From Bacteroidales bacterium (GTDB lineage: Bacteria; Bacteroidota; Bacteroidia; Bacteroidales; UBA10428), in contig JAFGTR010000133.1 of NCBI GenBank assembly GCA_016934055.1, forward strand, positions 19,810-83,809: a stretch of DNA of 64,000 nucleotides, given 5' to 3'. This document shows, in pieces, positions 45,664-54,468 of this stretch. The notes beneath the pieces are model-generated. The model saw only the letters and a program-made list of their open reading frames with translations, searched no databases and had not been told where the DNA came from. The translations under genes and the position numbers were made by a program. Each line of letters starts with the position of its first letter. Position 1 is the stretch's first letter.

Positions 45664-48600
45664 TCAAAGATCACAGGTGAAGGTTTTGTTTTTGTAAAAC
45701 TCACCAAATATGCCGAGCCCGGAACTCTTTGATGAATCAATATATTTAAGCCTTTCATCCATGTATTCTCCTGCAGCATCAATGCTGTTATTAAAAGGCA
45801 TAAACTGCCATAAAGCACCGCCTATATCTCCTTCAGCCAGTTTATTAAGTGCTTTGTATCCGCTTACAGGAAGCGCTATAAAATCGGGGACCAGGTCAAA
45901 GGCAGGATGATTCGAGAATTCTTCCAGGGTATTGATTGCAGCTGAACCGTATATGTCCCAGTTATTTGAACGGTATGGCAGGTTTTCTGCATAAGGGTTG
46001 GCGGTGCCGCCCGCCGTGCCATAGTCATTGTCAGAGGGCATATCAAATTCAAGCGTATTGTCAGTGGTTTCCTGGTCATCGAGGCCAAGAGGGTCTATGC
46101 CGGCCACAGGATTATTGCTGGTATAGAGGTATTGGTTGGTGCCTGTAACCAAACCCAGCGGATCACGTTGAATGAAGCGGCCCGTTATAGGATTATAAAT
46201 TTTTGCTCCGGTAAGAATGTAATCATCGGTTAACCGGATTGCTCCAAAACCGCCCAGGAAGGTGAACCTGTTATATACTGTTTCTGATTTTCCAAGTATC
46301 TCACCGCCTGCGGTATAGGCATATTTGTTTACAATATTCCCGTTCTGGTCTGTGAGGGCCACAACATGGCCCAACCGGTTTGTGTGATAGTAAAAAACCT
46401 CATCGTCAGCATTTTGCAGTGCAACCAATCTTCTGCCCTTATACACATACATTATTGTGAGGCTGCCTGCGGCATCGGTTTCAAACAATAAACGGCCTTT
46501 GTGATCGTAAAAAAGGTTGGTAACATTGTTTTGAGAGGTTATCCTTCGGGGGTATCGCATGGCATCATAATATACCTTAAGATCTTCGCTTCCGCTTTTC
46601 AATGAGGTCATCAGGTTCTCATGATTGTATGAGGCTTCCATAATGTGTGCCTCATTCTCAGATGCCGTCGTCATATTACCATCGCTGTCATACAGGTATG
46701 TATATCCATTGTAAGTGGAAACCAGCTGATTGAGGGCGTTGGTGCTGACAGCCTGAATCTGTTTCGGTGCATGGGTTATTTCAGCAGCATAAAGAATATC
46801 AATCCCGGTAATAATACCATTGGTATATTTTACTGATTCTGATGTGAAGATATTATCATTGCTATAATGGTTTGTTTCAATAAGGTTGTTGTCACGGTTG
46901 TAATTGTATTCAACCTTTGTGTTGTTGTTTCTTGTTTCAGATAACATATGGCCCGAGGGATTATAATTAAAATCTATTGACTCTCCCGACCATGAGATCT
47001 TTGTAATCCTGTTCATATTGTCCATTGTGTTTGTAACAACAATACCTCCGGGGTAAGTAATACCCGTAATGTTACCATTGGCATCGTGTGAGAAGCCAAC
47101 TTCAATATCACCAGGATAAGTAATTTTAGTTACAAAACCGAGATTATTCCGGGTATATCGGGTTGTTCCGCTTGAATCGGTATAGGCTGTCATGAGCCCG
47201 TTGTCATTGTATTCATATGATGCATAGAGGGCAGAACCGGATTTTTTATTGCTTACCTGACCATGGGTATGATACAGGTATTCTGTTTTATGGCCGCGGG
47301 CATTTGTTACAGAGGTTATGCGGTCTTTGCCGTCAAATTCAAATATTGTTTTATGGTTGACAGCATCGGTAATCTCATTGAGCTTTCCGCGGTCATTGTA
47401 TCTGTAACTTGTGCGGTTGCCTTTTTTGTCAATAATGCTTTCGATTTGTCCGAAGTCATTATAATGACAGGTAACAGAACCATCTTCATGAATTCTTGAC
47501 ACAACCAGGCCTCTGTCGTTATATTTATAGGTTTCAACCATTCCATATTTGCTGTTGAAACCGGATAAGAGTCCGTTATCATCATAGCTGAGGTTAAGTG
47601 ACCAGCCTTCGGCGTAATTCCGTGACAGAATTCTGTTTGTGTTGTCTCTTACAACTGAACAGGTATTTCCGTTTTCATCCGTAAAGCCTGTCTGGGCGCA
47701 ACAATCGTAATGAAATATCCGCTTATTTCCATCAGGCATGGTAACGGATGCCAGGCGGCCATTGGCATCATAGTCAAGACTGTAAGTGTTGCCCATAAAA
47801 TCAGTCCGTGAAACCGGAAAGTATCCGTTCCCGTCATATTCAATAAAAAGCGTGTTTCCGGCCGGATTGGTATAACTGTTGATGTTTCCGAATTCATCGC
47901 GCGTAAAGGTATTCATATGTCCTGCCGGGCTTATGATCTTTGAAAGTGCTCCAAAAATGTCATATTCGAAAACAGTTGCACGGTTTCCCGGCAGGATAAA
48001 GGATTCCAGCTGGTTTTTGACGTTAAAGGTTTTTGAAAATATCGTATCACCGTCAGATTCCAGTACATTTGTCAGATTATTATTGGCATCATACACATAG
48101 TTGGTAATCCTGTCTCTCAGTTCCTTTTTGCTGATGATGTTACCATTTGCATCGTATTCAAAAGACATTGAGGCTCCGTTATACCAAACCAGGGAATCAA
48201 CAGGTCCATCAGGGTTATAAAATACTCTTTTTGTCTCCCCCGCGCTGTTTGTTATAGCGGTTACACGTCCGCTATGCAATTGATATGTTATGAATTCTGA
48301 ACCGGGATAAGTGACTGATGTGATGACGGTTGCTGAATCACGAAATGAGGAATGATATTCAATTTTCCTGTTTTCAGGATCAACAACAGCTGAAACCATC
48401 CCTTCAGAGTCCTGGTCATAGGCATATTCAAAACATGTCAGCTTGCTTCCAACATCTACAGAAGAAATATTATTTAAGGAATCATAAGTATAAACAGTGG
48501 TGATCCCTGCAAAGTCGGTTGAAGAAACCAGGTAATCATTAGAATAGGAGAACAGCGCAAATCTGCCATCGGGCAATACTATTGAGTCACATTTGTTATT

Positions 48601-50415
48601 TTTGTATGTCAGCCTGTAAATCCGGTTTGAACCATCAGTTATTAAAACCGGCTGTTTTTGTGCATTATGAGTAATGTTGATTTTTTTGTTATAAGCGTCT
48701 TCAACAGTACTTAAAATAAATGTTGAATCATCCATCCGCTGGAAGTGATTTAATTCTGCCCCGCGGTTTTTTTCAAGCATCCATGCGTTGCCATCCCAGT
48801 GTAACTGATAATTGTTTTTATTAATACATGGTAATGTAAAAGAGGATGCTCCTGTGACCACAGGCAAGTCTTCGGTAAAAACAAAACTTGCACCGGTACC
48901 TGTGGTTAATATGACTGAGCTGTCTTTTTGAACCAGCTGCGATGCATAATTAAAATACCATTTTTTGCCGAAGATCCCCGCAGTTGAATCTGCAGAATGA
49001 ATATAGCTGCATGCAAGCTCAAGTTCAGGTCCCAATCCCTTTTTTCTGAATATCACATCCCTGATGAACAGCTTCAGGTTGGCCACATTCAAAGACCACA
49101 GAGGCATGCCCATGTAATTGCAAACACCTGGCTGGCTGTTGCTGAATAAATCGTCTGAGATACCATTATCATCAATATAATCAGATAAAAATCCGGCCAG
49201 TTCATCGTTGCTGATTTCATCTGTGTCAAGACCATATTCTTTCATCAACTCCTCAAGAGCGTCTGCTCCCAACATATTTAAAAGATTTTGGAACTCTTCA
49301 GGAGAGACCGGCAATTCTTCATTAATGCTTTTTCTGGATATTTCTACGTTATGGTTCACGGCTTCAGAAAGTCTTCTGCGGGCAAATCCCGATATTGTAC
49401 CGGCATAAATATAACCACTATGAATAAGCATGCTGTTCCAGTAAACCGTTCCAATATTGGAATCCAGAAAATTAAACCAGGTTTTACCGTTGTCAACAGA
49501 GTAGTGAATATTTCCATAAAACGTATAGGCGTTCGGTGTTGTAAACATATAGGGCAGTCTGCAGATCGAGGGGGAAGGACTGATGTAAGTTGTTTTTACA
49601 TATTTATCATAGTAAGGTTCATAATAATAGGTGTCTGGCCTGTACAACTCCCATACTCCGTTCTGATACTTGTATGATTCAAGGTAGGTGGCGCCTATTG
49701 AGCCGAAATACATATAAAGATCAGAAGTCCCCTGCGAAAGAACACCAATGGTATAGTCATAGTCAACATCGGTGAAAGGCAGGCCGTTGTTTCTCAATGT
49801 CCAGGTAACACCGTCATCATTTGATTCAAAAACGCCTACACGGCCGACAAAAACAAAAATACTGTTGCTGTGAATGGCGAAATTGCCAAAATCACGACCA
49901 AAACCAAAGCTGCGATCTCCGACATCAATATTCAACGGTTGAAATGAATCTCCGTCATCCAGCGACCGGTAAACCGGACTGGTGACACCGGGATTTTTGG
50001 CAATGCTGATATATAGGGCCGAATCAGTAAGAAAGATGTCACTTCCGCTAAAAGAAAAAGGCCAGGCAAGCTTTTTCCAGGATGAACCTTTGACATCAGA
50101 TAAAAAATACCCCCATCCGTCAGGTGCTTTGGTTGCCCGCAGCAAAATTCTGCTTCCATTCGAAGTGATCTGGAATATTTCTGCAAAGTAGTCGCTTGTA
50201 TGCCAAGTGAATCCGTTATCGGTTGAAGAAACAAGTAACATCTGCAATACTGTTCCGTTTTGTATCCGTTCAACGCCAAACCAGGTATCTTCCACCTGAA
50301 CAACATTCCTGATGTCCCTGTCAGGACTGATAAGTTCCCAACCGGAAAACACCTCAGTGCTATGAATCCATAATAAAATCAAACACAAGCCAAGAATTGT
50401 AGTGTGCCTTTTCAT
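45664..50415 (-). CDS. Large secreted propeller-RHS/YD-repeat protein
   Basis: This 1583-residue protein starts best at the ATG at 50415, which opens a signal peptide (MKRHTTILGLCLILLWIHST); an earlier start at 50517 adds 34 residues that look non-coding. About 25-350 resemble BNR-type propeller blades (SSTDNGFTWHTSDYF, SLDDGDSFQPL, ESNDDGVTWTLRN, SVDNGKTWFNFLDS). A short helical stretch (EEFQNLLNMLGADALEELMK, with EF-hand-like SDDLF) precedes the RHS part, which begins with GMPLWSLNVANLKLFIRD and runs through many YD repeats (YDANGNI, YNDRGLV). The RHS-associated core ends in NPITGRFIQRDPLGLVTGTN and IDPLGLDD. About 140 residues follow as a variable tail with no toxin motif I recognise, ending in a Cys-Asp-Leu. 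No sorting tail is present. Confidence 0.88.
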   Translation of the reverse strand: MKRHTTILGLCLILLWIHSTEVFSGWELISPDRDIRNVVQVEDTWFGVERIQNGTVLQMLLVSSTDNGFTWHTSDYFAEIFQITSNGSRILLRATKAPDGWGYFLSDVKGSSWKKLAWPFSFSGSDIFLTDSALYISIAKNPGVTSPVYRSLDDGDSFQPLNIDVGDRSFGFGRDFGNFAIHSNSIFVFVGRVGVFESNDDGVTWTLRNNGLPFTDVDYDYTIGVLSQGTSDLYMYFGSIGATYLESYKYQNGVWELYRPDTYYYEPYYDKYVKTTYISPSPSICRLPYMFTTPNAYTFYGNIHYSVDNGKTWFNFLDSNIGTVYWNSMLIHSGYIYAGTISGFARRRLSEAVNHNVEISRKSINEELPVSPEEFQNLLNMLGADALEELMKEYGLDTDEISNDELAGFLSDYIDDNGISDDLFSNSQPGVCNYMGMPLWSLNVANLKLFIRDVIFRKKGLGPELELACSYIHSADSTAGIFGKKWYFNYASQLVQKDSSVILTTGTGASFVFTEDLPVVTGASSFTLPCINKNNYQLHWDGNAWMLEKNRGAELNHFQRMDDSTFILSTVEDAYNKKINITHNAQKQPVLITDGSNRIYRLTYKNNKCDSIVLPDGRFALFSYSNDYLVSSTDFAGITTVYTYDSLNNISSVDVGSKLTCFEYAYDQDSEGMVSAVVDPENRKIEYHSSFRDSATVITSVTYPGSEFITYQLHSGRVTAITNSAGETKRVFYNPDGPVDSLVWYNGASMSFEYDANGNIISKKELRDRITNYVYDANNNLTNVLESDGDTIFSKTFNVKNQLESFILPGNRATVFEYDIFGALSKIISPAGHMNTFTRDEFGNINSYTNPAGNTLFIEYDGNGYFPVSRTDFMGNTYSLDYDANGRLASVTMPDGNKRIFHYDCCAQTGFTDENGNTCSVVRDNTNRILSRNYAEGWSLNLSYDDNGLLSGFNSKYGMVETYKYNDRGLVVSRIHEDGSVTCHYNDFGQIESIIDKKGNRTSYRYNDRGKLNEITDAVNHKTIFEFDGKDRITSVTNARGHKTEYLYHTHGQVSNKKSGSALYASYEYNDNGLMTAYTDSSGTTRYTRNNLGFVTKITYPGDIEVGFSHDANGNITGITYPGGIVVTNTMDNMNRITKISWSGESIDFNYNPSGHMLSETRNNNTKVEYNYNRDNNLIETNHYSNDNIFTSESVKYTNGIITGIDILYAAEITHAPKQIQAVSTNALNQLVSTYNGYTYLYDSDGNMTTASENEAHIMEASYNHENLMTSLKSGSEDLKVYYDAMRYPRRITSQNNVTNLFYDHKGRLLFETDAAGSLTIMYVYKGRRLVALQNADDEVFYYHTNRLGHVVALTDQNGNIVNKYAYTAGGEILGKSETVYNRFTFLGGFGAIRLTDDYILTGAKIYNPITGRFIQRDPLGLVTGTNQYLYTSNNPVAGIDPLGLDDQETTDNTLEFDMPSDNDYGTAGGTANPYAENLPYRSNNWDIYGSAAINTLEEFSNHPAFDLVPDFIALPVSGYKALNKLAEGDIGGALWQFMPFNNSIDAAGEYMDERLKYIDSSKSSGLGIFGEFYKNKTFTCDL

Positions 50416-50689
50416 ATTATTATAACTTAAATTGTGAGCAGCATCATCCCTGCAGCAAGTCATCACCAGGTTAACAGATTTACGGGTGGTCAGATCCTGA
50501 AAAACAAAGTCATTCATTCAACAGAAACAGAATGAAATTGTTTATAACAGATAAACATTTTTACGACGGAATGCTTATTTGGTTATATATTTTGCACTGG
50601 AAGCATTAATGATTTTATTTCATATAAGCTGAAAGTATTTATTGTTTCATTTAAATAATATGCATGAGGTCCGAAATTGGTCCGGATAA

Positions 50690-50811
50690 ACACTGGCAGG
50701 TCATACGACACTGTCAGGTTTTTTTTAGGATCAGACTGACCAAGTTTTGTAACCTTACAGAGTTGATATATAAGAACTTTTGGGATAGCTTCTGACAACA
50801 CCGGCAGGTCT
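50690..50811. repeat. AGACCTG-type dispersed repeats, locus 3
   Basis: In the 473-base divergent gap between the RHS gene and sucD, ACACTGGCAGGTC (50690-50702) and ACACTGTCAGGTT (50708-50720) repeat 18 bases apart. ACACCGGCAGGTCT follows at 50798-50811. They are the reverse complement type of the 25.5-kb copies. The rest of the gap is AT-rich, with GGTCCGAAATTGGTCCGG at about 50668-50685, and holds no gene. Confidence 0.5.
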
Positions 50812-50837
50812 CATTTCTGGTAAAACTGAGCGCGTCT

Positions 50838-50868
50838 TTTGGAAAGATTGCCAAATAGTATATTTTTG
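50838..50868 (+). promoter_or_regulatory. Complete Bacteroidota promoter of sucD
   Basis: TTTG at 50838-50841, a spacer of exactly 19 bases and TATTTTTG at 50861-50868 match the -33/-7 consensus. A start of transcription near 50873 leaves a short leader before the ATG at 50889. Confidence 0.75.
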
Positions 50869-50888
50869 AGGCAAGATAATATTTACAG

Positions 50889-51767
50889 ATGAGTATACTG
50901 GTCAACAAAAATTCAAAAATAATCGTCCAGGGATTTACAGGGAGCGAAGGAACATTTCATGCGCAACAGATGATTGAATACGGCACATGTGTTGTGGGTG
51001 GAGTGACGCCTGGAAAAGGCGGACAAAAACATCTTGACAGGCCTGTTTTCAATACCGTTGTTGCGGCTGTAGAACAAACCGGTGCTGATGTGTCTGTGAT
51101 TTTTGTTCCGCCTGCATTTGCCGCGGATGCCATTATGGAAGCAGCTGATGCCGGAATTCATGTTATCGTTTGTATTACAGAAGGAATTCCCACATCAGAT
51201 ATGATAAAGGTTAAGCATTACCTTCAGGATATGAATTCCAGGCTTATCGGGCCAAATTGTCCCGGTATTATTACACCGGATGAGGCCAAAGTAGGGATCA
51301 TGCCGGGTTTTATTCATAAAAAGGGAAGTATTGGCATTGTGTCACGTTCAGGTACATTGACATATGAGGCTGTTGACCAGGTTACCAAAGCCGGAATGGG
51401 TCAATCCACCTGTATTGGCATAGGCGGTGACCCGGTAATTGGCACTACTACACTTGATGCCATAAAGCTGTTTATGGATGATGATGAGACAGAAGGCATT
51501 ATTATGATCGGCGAAATTGGTGGCAACATGGAATCGGAAGCGGCCTTGTGGGTAAAAGAATGTAGTACAAAGCCTGTGGTTGGATTCATCGCCGGGCAGA
51601 CCGCTCCCAAAGGAAGAAGAATGGGGCATGCAGGAGCTATTATCGGTGGTAAAGACGATACCGCAGCTGCAAAAATGAAGATCATGCGTGAATGCGGTAT
51701 TCATGTTGTTGAATCACCTGCTGATATCGGAAGCACCATGCTGGCTGTTGTAAAGGCATACCATTGA
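50889..51767 (+). CDS. sucD: Succinyl-CoA ligase (ADP/GDP-forming) subunit alpha
   Basis: This 292-residue subunit binds CoA and carries the phospho-histidine of the TCA-cycle enzyme that interconverts succinyl-CoA and succinate with ATP or GTP formation. Motifs are [18 protein letters not shown] (CoA site), [22 protein letters not shown] and His247 in RRMGHAGAI. The beta subunit gene is not beside it, which is common in this phylum. It is monocistronic, followed by a 143-base gap. Confidence 0.97.
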   Translation: MSILVNKNSKIIVQGFTGSEGTFHAQQMIEYGTCVVGGVTPGKGGQKHLDRPVFNTVVAAVEQTGADVSVIFVPPAFAADAIMEAADAGIHVIVCITEGIPTSDMIKVKHYLQDMNSRLIGPNCPGIITPDEAKVGIMPGFIHKKGSIGIVSRSGTLTYEAVDQVTKAGMGQSTCIGIGGDPVIGTTTLDAIKLFMDDDETEGIIMIGEIGGNMESEAALWVKECSTKPVVGFIAGQTAPKGRRMGHAGAIIGGKDDTAAAKMKIMRECGIHVVESPADIGSTMLAVVKAYH

Positions 51768-51910
51768 GCCAGGATTTAACCATACCGGAAACCAATAAAT
51801 CTATGGTCTATTGCTTTGTCTGGTATTCAGCCTTTTTACTTTCTGATATCTTTTCTTTTCCATAAAGTTTTTATATTCGCAGTCCTGAATTATTAACTAA
51901 GCAATAATAA

Positions 51911-52657
51911 ATGAAACTACTCGAAGGCAAAACAGCTATAGTTACCGGCGGTGCCAGGGGCATCGGAAAAGCAATTGCACTGGCTTTTGCCGGTGAAGGG
52001 GCCAATGTGGCTATCACTGACCTTAAACTTGATGAGCAGTCTGATGCAGTGGAAAAGCAGATTACCTCCATGGGCGTTAAGTGTAAGGCTTATGCATCTG
52101 ATGCCAGCAAATTTGACGATACTGAAAGAGTCATCACACAAATAATCAATGATTTTGAAACTGTTGATATCCTGGTCAACAATGCCGGCATTACAATGGA
52201 TAACCTGTTACTGCGCATGACAGAACAACAATGGGACACCGTGTTGAATGTCAACCTCAAGTCGGTTTTTAATTTTACCAAATGTGTTCAACGTATCATG
52301 CTTAAAAAACAATCTGGCTCTATTATCAATATGAGTTCCGTGGTGGGTGTGGGTGGTAATGCCGGACAGGCTAATTATGCCGCCTCTAAGGCCGGAATGA
52401 TAGGCTTTACGAAATCTATAGCCCAGGAACTGGGCTCCCGTAATGTACGTTGTAATGCTATTGCCCCGGGATTTATCATTACTGAAATGACCAATAAGCT
52501 GCCCGAAGATGTTAAAAAACAATGGGAGAATGACATACCTATGAAGAGGGGTGGCACACCGGAAGATGTAGCCAAAGTTGCCATATTCCTGGCCTCCGAT
52601 CTTTCTTCATATGTCAACGGACAGGTTATAAATGTGTGCGGGGGACTTAGAACTTAA
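51911..52657 (+). CDS. fabG: 3-oxoacyl-[acyl-carrier-protein] reductase FabG
   Basis: This 248-residue short-chain dehydrogenase reduces 3-oxoacyl-ACP with NADPH in fatty acid elongation. It has the TGGARGIGKAIA dinucleotide motif, NNAG, the catalytic Ser in NMSSVVG, YAASKAGM with Tyr and Lys, and NAIAPGFI. The C-terminus SSYVNGQVINVCGGLRT is typical of FabG rather than of other SDR enzymes. The ATG at 51911 is the only good start. A TATATTCG at 51872 may be its -7 box. The M48 protease follows 46 bases later. Confidence 0.95.
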   Translation: MKLLEGKTAIVTGGARGIGKAIALAFAGEGANVAITDLKLDEQSDAVEKQITSMGVKCKAYASDASKFDDTERVITQIINDFETVDILVNNAGITMDNLLLRMTEQQWDTVLNVNLKSVFNFTKCVQRIMLKKQSGSIINMSSVVGVGGNAGQANYAASKAGMIGFTKSIAQELGSRNVRCNAIAPGFIITEMTNKLPEDVKKQWENDIPMKRGGTPEDVAKVAIFLASDLSSYVNGQVINVCGGLRT

Positions 52658-52703
52658 TTATTTGGTGATTTGGTGATTTGAAGACCTGCTAACCACTAAT
52701 TAA

Positions 52704-53960
52704 ATGCATAATACATTGTTTTATATTATTCTGGGCATCATTATTGTTGATTTTCTGCTGGAGCGATGGCTTGATTACCTCAATGGTAAAAAGCTTTCCA
52801 CTGAACTTCCTGAAGAACTGAGAGATGTTTATGATGCTGAACAGTATAAAAAATCACAGGAATATAAAAAAGCCAATGATCGTTTTTCATTGATCACCAG
52901 TACTTTCAGTTTTCTCCTTATCATTGGCATGTTGCTCTTCAATGGATTTAACATGGTTGATACCTGGGCCAGATCTTTTACAGAGCATCCTGTTCTGGTG
53001 GCCCTTATTTTTTTCGGCATACTGGCCATTGCCTCGGATATTCTCAATCTGCCCTTTACTGTTTATGACATTTTTATTATTGAAGAAAAATTCGGTTTCA
53101 ATAAAACAACACCCCGTACATTTGTTCTTGATAAAATAAAAAGCTGGTTTCTGGGTGCTGTTATTGGTGGCGGAATAATCTCTCTCATCATCTGGTTTTA
53201 TCAGCAGACAACTACAAGTTTCTGGATATATGCATGGATTGCAGTAAGCCTGTTCACTGTTTTTATGACCATGTTTTATTCTACCCTTATCGTACCGATC
53301 TTTAATAAGCAAACGCCGCTTGAAGAAGGTGAACTTCGCAATGAGATTCAACAGTTTAGTGAAAAAGCAGACTTTAAGCTTGACAATATATACGTCATTG
53401 ACGGGTCGAAGCGGTCGACCAAATCCAATGCTTATTTTGCCGGATTTGGGTCTAAAAAGAGAATTGTGCTTTTTGATACGCTTATCAGGGATTTAAGTAA
53501 TCATGAAATTGTCAGTGTTCTGGCACATGAAATCGGGCATTATAAGAAAAAACACGTATTAAAAGGTATCGTAACAAGTATCATACAGACCGGGATTACC
53601 CTTTTCATTTTCTCATTATTCGTTGATAATCCTCAGTTGTCAGCCGCACTGGGTTCTGAAAAACCCAGTTTTCATCTGGGACTTATTGCTTTTGGCATAC
53701 TATACAGTCCAATATCAATGGTGGTGGGTCTTTTTATGAATTATTTCTCCAGGAAGCATGAGTATTCTGCTGATGGGTTTGCTAAAGAAAAATACAACGG
53801 TGAAGTATTGATAAGGGCTCTGAAGAAGCTTTCATCCAGGAACCTGAGTAACCTTACGCCCCATCCGTTATATGTGTTTTTTCACTATTCACACCCTCCA
53901 TTGTTACAGCGTATTCGTGCATTGAAGCAAACACATTTAATCCGCGATGAAGAAAATTGA
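52704..53960 (+). CDS. M48-family STE24-type membrane metalloprotease
   Basis: This 418-residue integral-membrane zinc protease resembles CAAX prenyl protease 1 (Ste24). It has about seven hydrophobic helices and the zinc motif HEIGHYKKKH, with His275, Glu276 and His279; the third zinc ligand is the Glu in the SRKHEYSADGFA motif. Bacterial members take part in membrane protein quality control, as bacteria lack prenylated CAAX proteins. It is co-directional with fabG, and may be co-transcribed with it. The two tRNA genes follow. Confidence 0.93.
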   Translation: MHNTLFYIILGIIIVDFLLERWLDYLNGKKLSTELPEELRDVYDAEQYKKSQEYKKANDRFSLITSTFSFLLIIGMLLFNGFNMVDTWARSFTEHPVLVALIFFGILAIASDILNLPFTVYDIFIIEEKFGFNKTTPRTFVLDKIKSWFLGAVIGGGIISLIIWFYQQTTTSFWIYAWIAVSLFTVFMTMFYSTLIVPIFNKQTPLEEGELRNEIQQFSEKADFKLDNIYVIDGSKRSTKSNAYFAGFGSKKRIVLFDTLIRDLSNHEIVSVLAHEIGHYKKKHVLKGIVTSIIQTGITLFIFSLFVDNPQLSAALGSEKPSFHLGLIAFGILYSPISMVVGLFMNYFSRKHEYSADGFAKEKYNGEVLIRALKKLSSRNLSNLTPHPLYVFFHYSHPPLLQRIRALKQTHLIRDEEN

Positions 53961-53968
53961 TATATTTG
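53961..53968 (+). promoter_or_regulatory. -7 box of tRNA-Thr
   Basis: TATATTTG matches TAnnTTTG, beginning one base after the M48 stop and 30 bases before the tRNA. The -33 element is poor (TTTA at about 53936). Confidence 0.5.
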
Positions 53969-53998
53969 CATTTGTTCTTTGAATGATCATTGCACTTT

Positions 53999-54072
53999 GC
54001 CTCTTTAGCTCAGCTGGTTAGAGCGGCGGTTTCGTAAACCGCAGGTCGGGGGTTCAAATCCCCTGAGAGGCT
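53999..54072 (+). tRNA. tRNA-Thr(CGT)
   Basis: This 74-base tRNA folds as a complete cloverleaf. The acceptor stem is GCCTCTT with GAGAGGC, followed by discriminator T. The D-arm is GCTCAGCTGGTTAGAGC. The anticodon stem GCGGT/ACCGC has the loop TTCGTAA with anticodon CGT. The T-arm is GGGGG TTCAAAT CCCCT. The CCA end is not encoded. Confidence 0.95.
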
Positions 54073-54092
54073 CGGATTATTTGGTGATTTTG

Positions 54093-54132
54093 TGATTGGG
54101 TGATTGGGTGATTGGGTGATTGGGTGATTGGG
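54093..54132. repeat. Five-copy 8-bp tandem repeat
   Basis: TGATTGGG is repeated five times without a change at 54093-54132 between the two tRNA genes. A related TTTGGTGATTTGG run follows fabG at 52660-52680. Likely made by slippage. Confidence 0.85.
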
Positions 54133-54184
54133 TGTATTTTTTCAATCGACAAATCAACCAATCAACAGATCAATCAATAATTAT

Positions 54185-54257
54185 GCGGGAATAGCTCAGT
54201 TGGCAGAGCGAAAGCTTCCCAAGCTTTAGGTCGCGGGTTCGAATCCCGTTTCCCGCT
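54185..54257 (+). tRNA. tRNA-Gly(CCC)
   Basis: This 73-base tRNA has acceptor stem GCGGGAA with TTCCCGC and discriminator T, D-arm GCTCAGTTGGCAGAGC, anticodon stem AAGCT/AGCTT with loop TCCCA carrying the anticodon CCC, and T-arm CGGG TTCGAAT CCCG. The CCA end is not encoded. It is 112 bases after tRNA-Thr. Confidence 0.95.
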
Positions 54258-54280
54258 CAGGATATTTGTTTGAATGAGCT

Positions 54281-54322
54281 GTAGCTTAGCTACTGTTACA
54301 AGCGTCTGCCTGTCAGGCAGAC
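54281..54322. repeat. Two small palindromes between tRNA-Gly and cinA
   Basis: GTAGCTTAGCTAC (54281-54293) and GTCTGCCTG-T-CAGGCAGAC (54304-54322) can each form a hairpin. The second is of a type I remember as a common intergenic sequence in this phylum. Neither is followed by a T-run. Confidence 0.5.
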
Positions 54323-54417
54323 AAATTCGCCCGAACCAATTATTTACAGGAACAGATTTCCTTCAGGTGCAAACCTCTAAACATGCACACAAAACTCACC
54401 CAACTTGTCCTTTGTCC

Positions 54418-54448
54418 CTTGTCCCTCTCTTCATATTTCCTATATTTG
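54418..54448 (+). promoter_or_regulatory. Promoter of cinA
   Basis: CTTG at 54418-54421, a 19-base spacer and TATATTTG at 54441-54448 fit the -33/-7 consensus. The ATG at 54469 is about 20 bases downstream. Confidence 0.65.
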
Positions 54449-54468
54449 CATCCTTAATTACACTTTAA

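Noticed and set aside
45664..46090. RHS toxin with cytoplasmic immunity gene
   Set aside because: No toxin motif was recognised and the next gene codes for an exported T9SS protein, so the pair does not fit a toxin-immunity module.
49288..49677. 129-codon plus-strand frame inside the RHS gene
   Set aside because: It is antisense to clear propeller-coding sequence on the minus strand and has no recognisable domain.
50416..50517. 34-residue N-terminal extension of the RHS protein
   Set aside because: It precedes a complete signal peptide at 50415 and reads as non-coding sequence.
54093..54132. Possible CRISPR-like array
   Set aside because: Units of 8 bp adjoin directly without spacers, and no cas gene is in the window.
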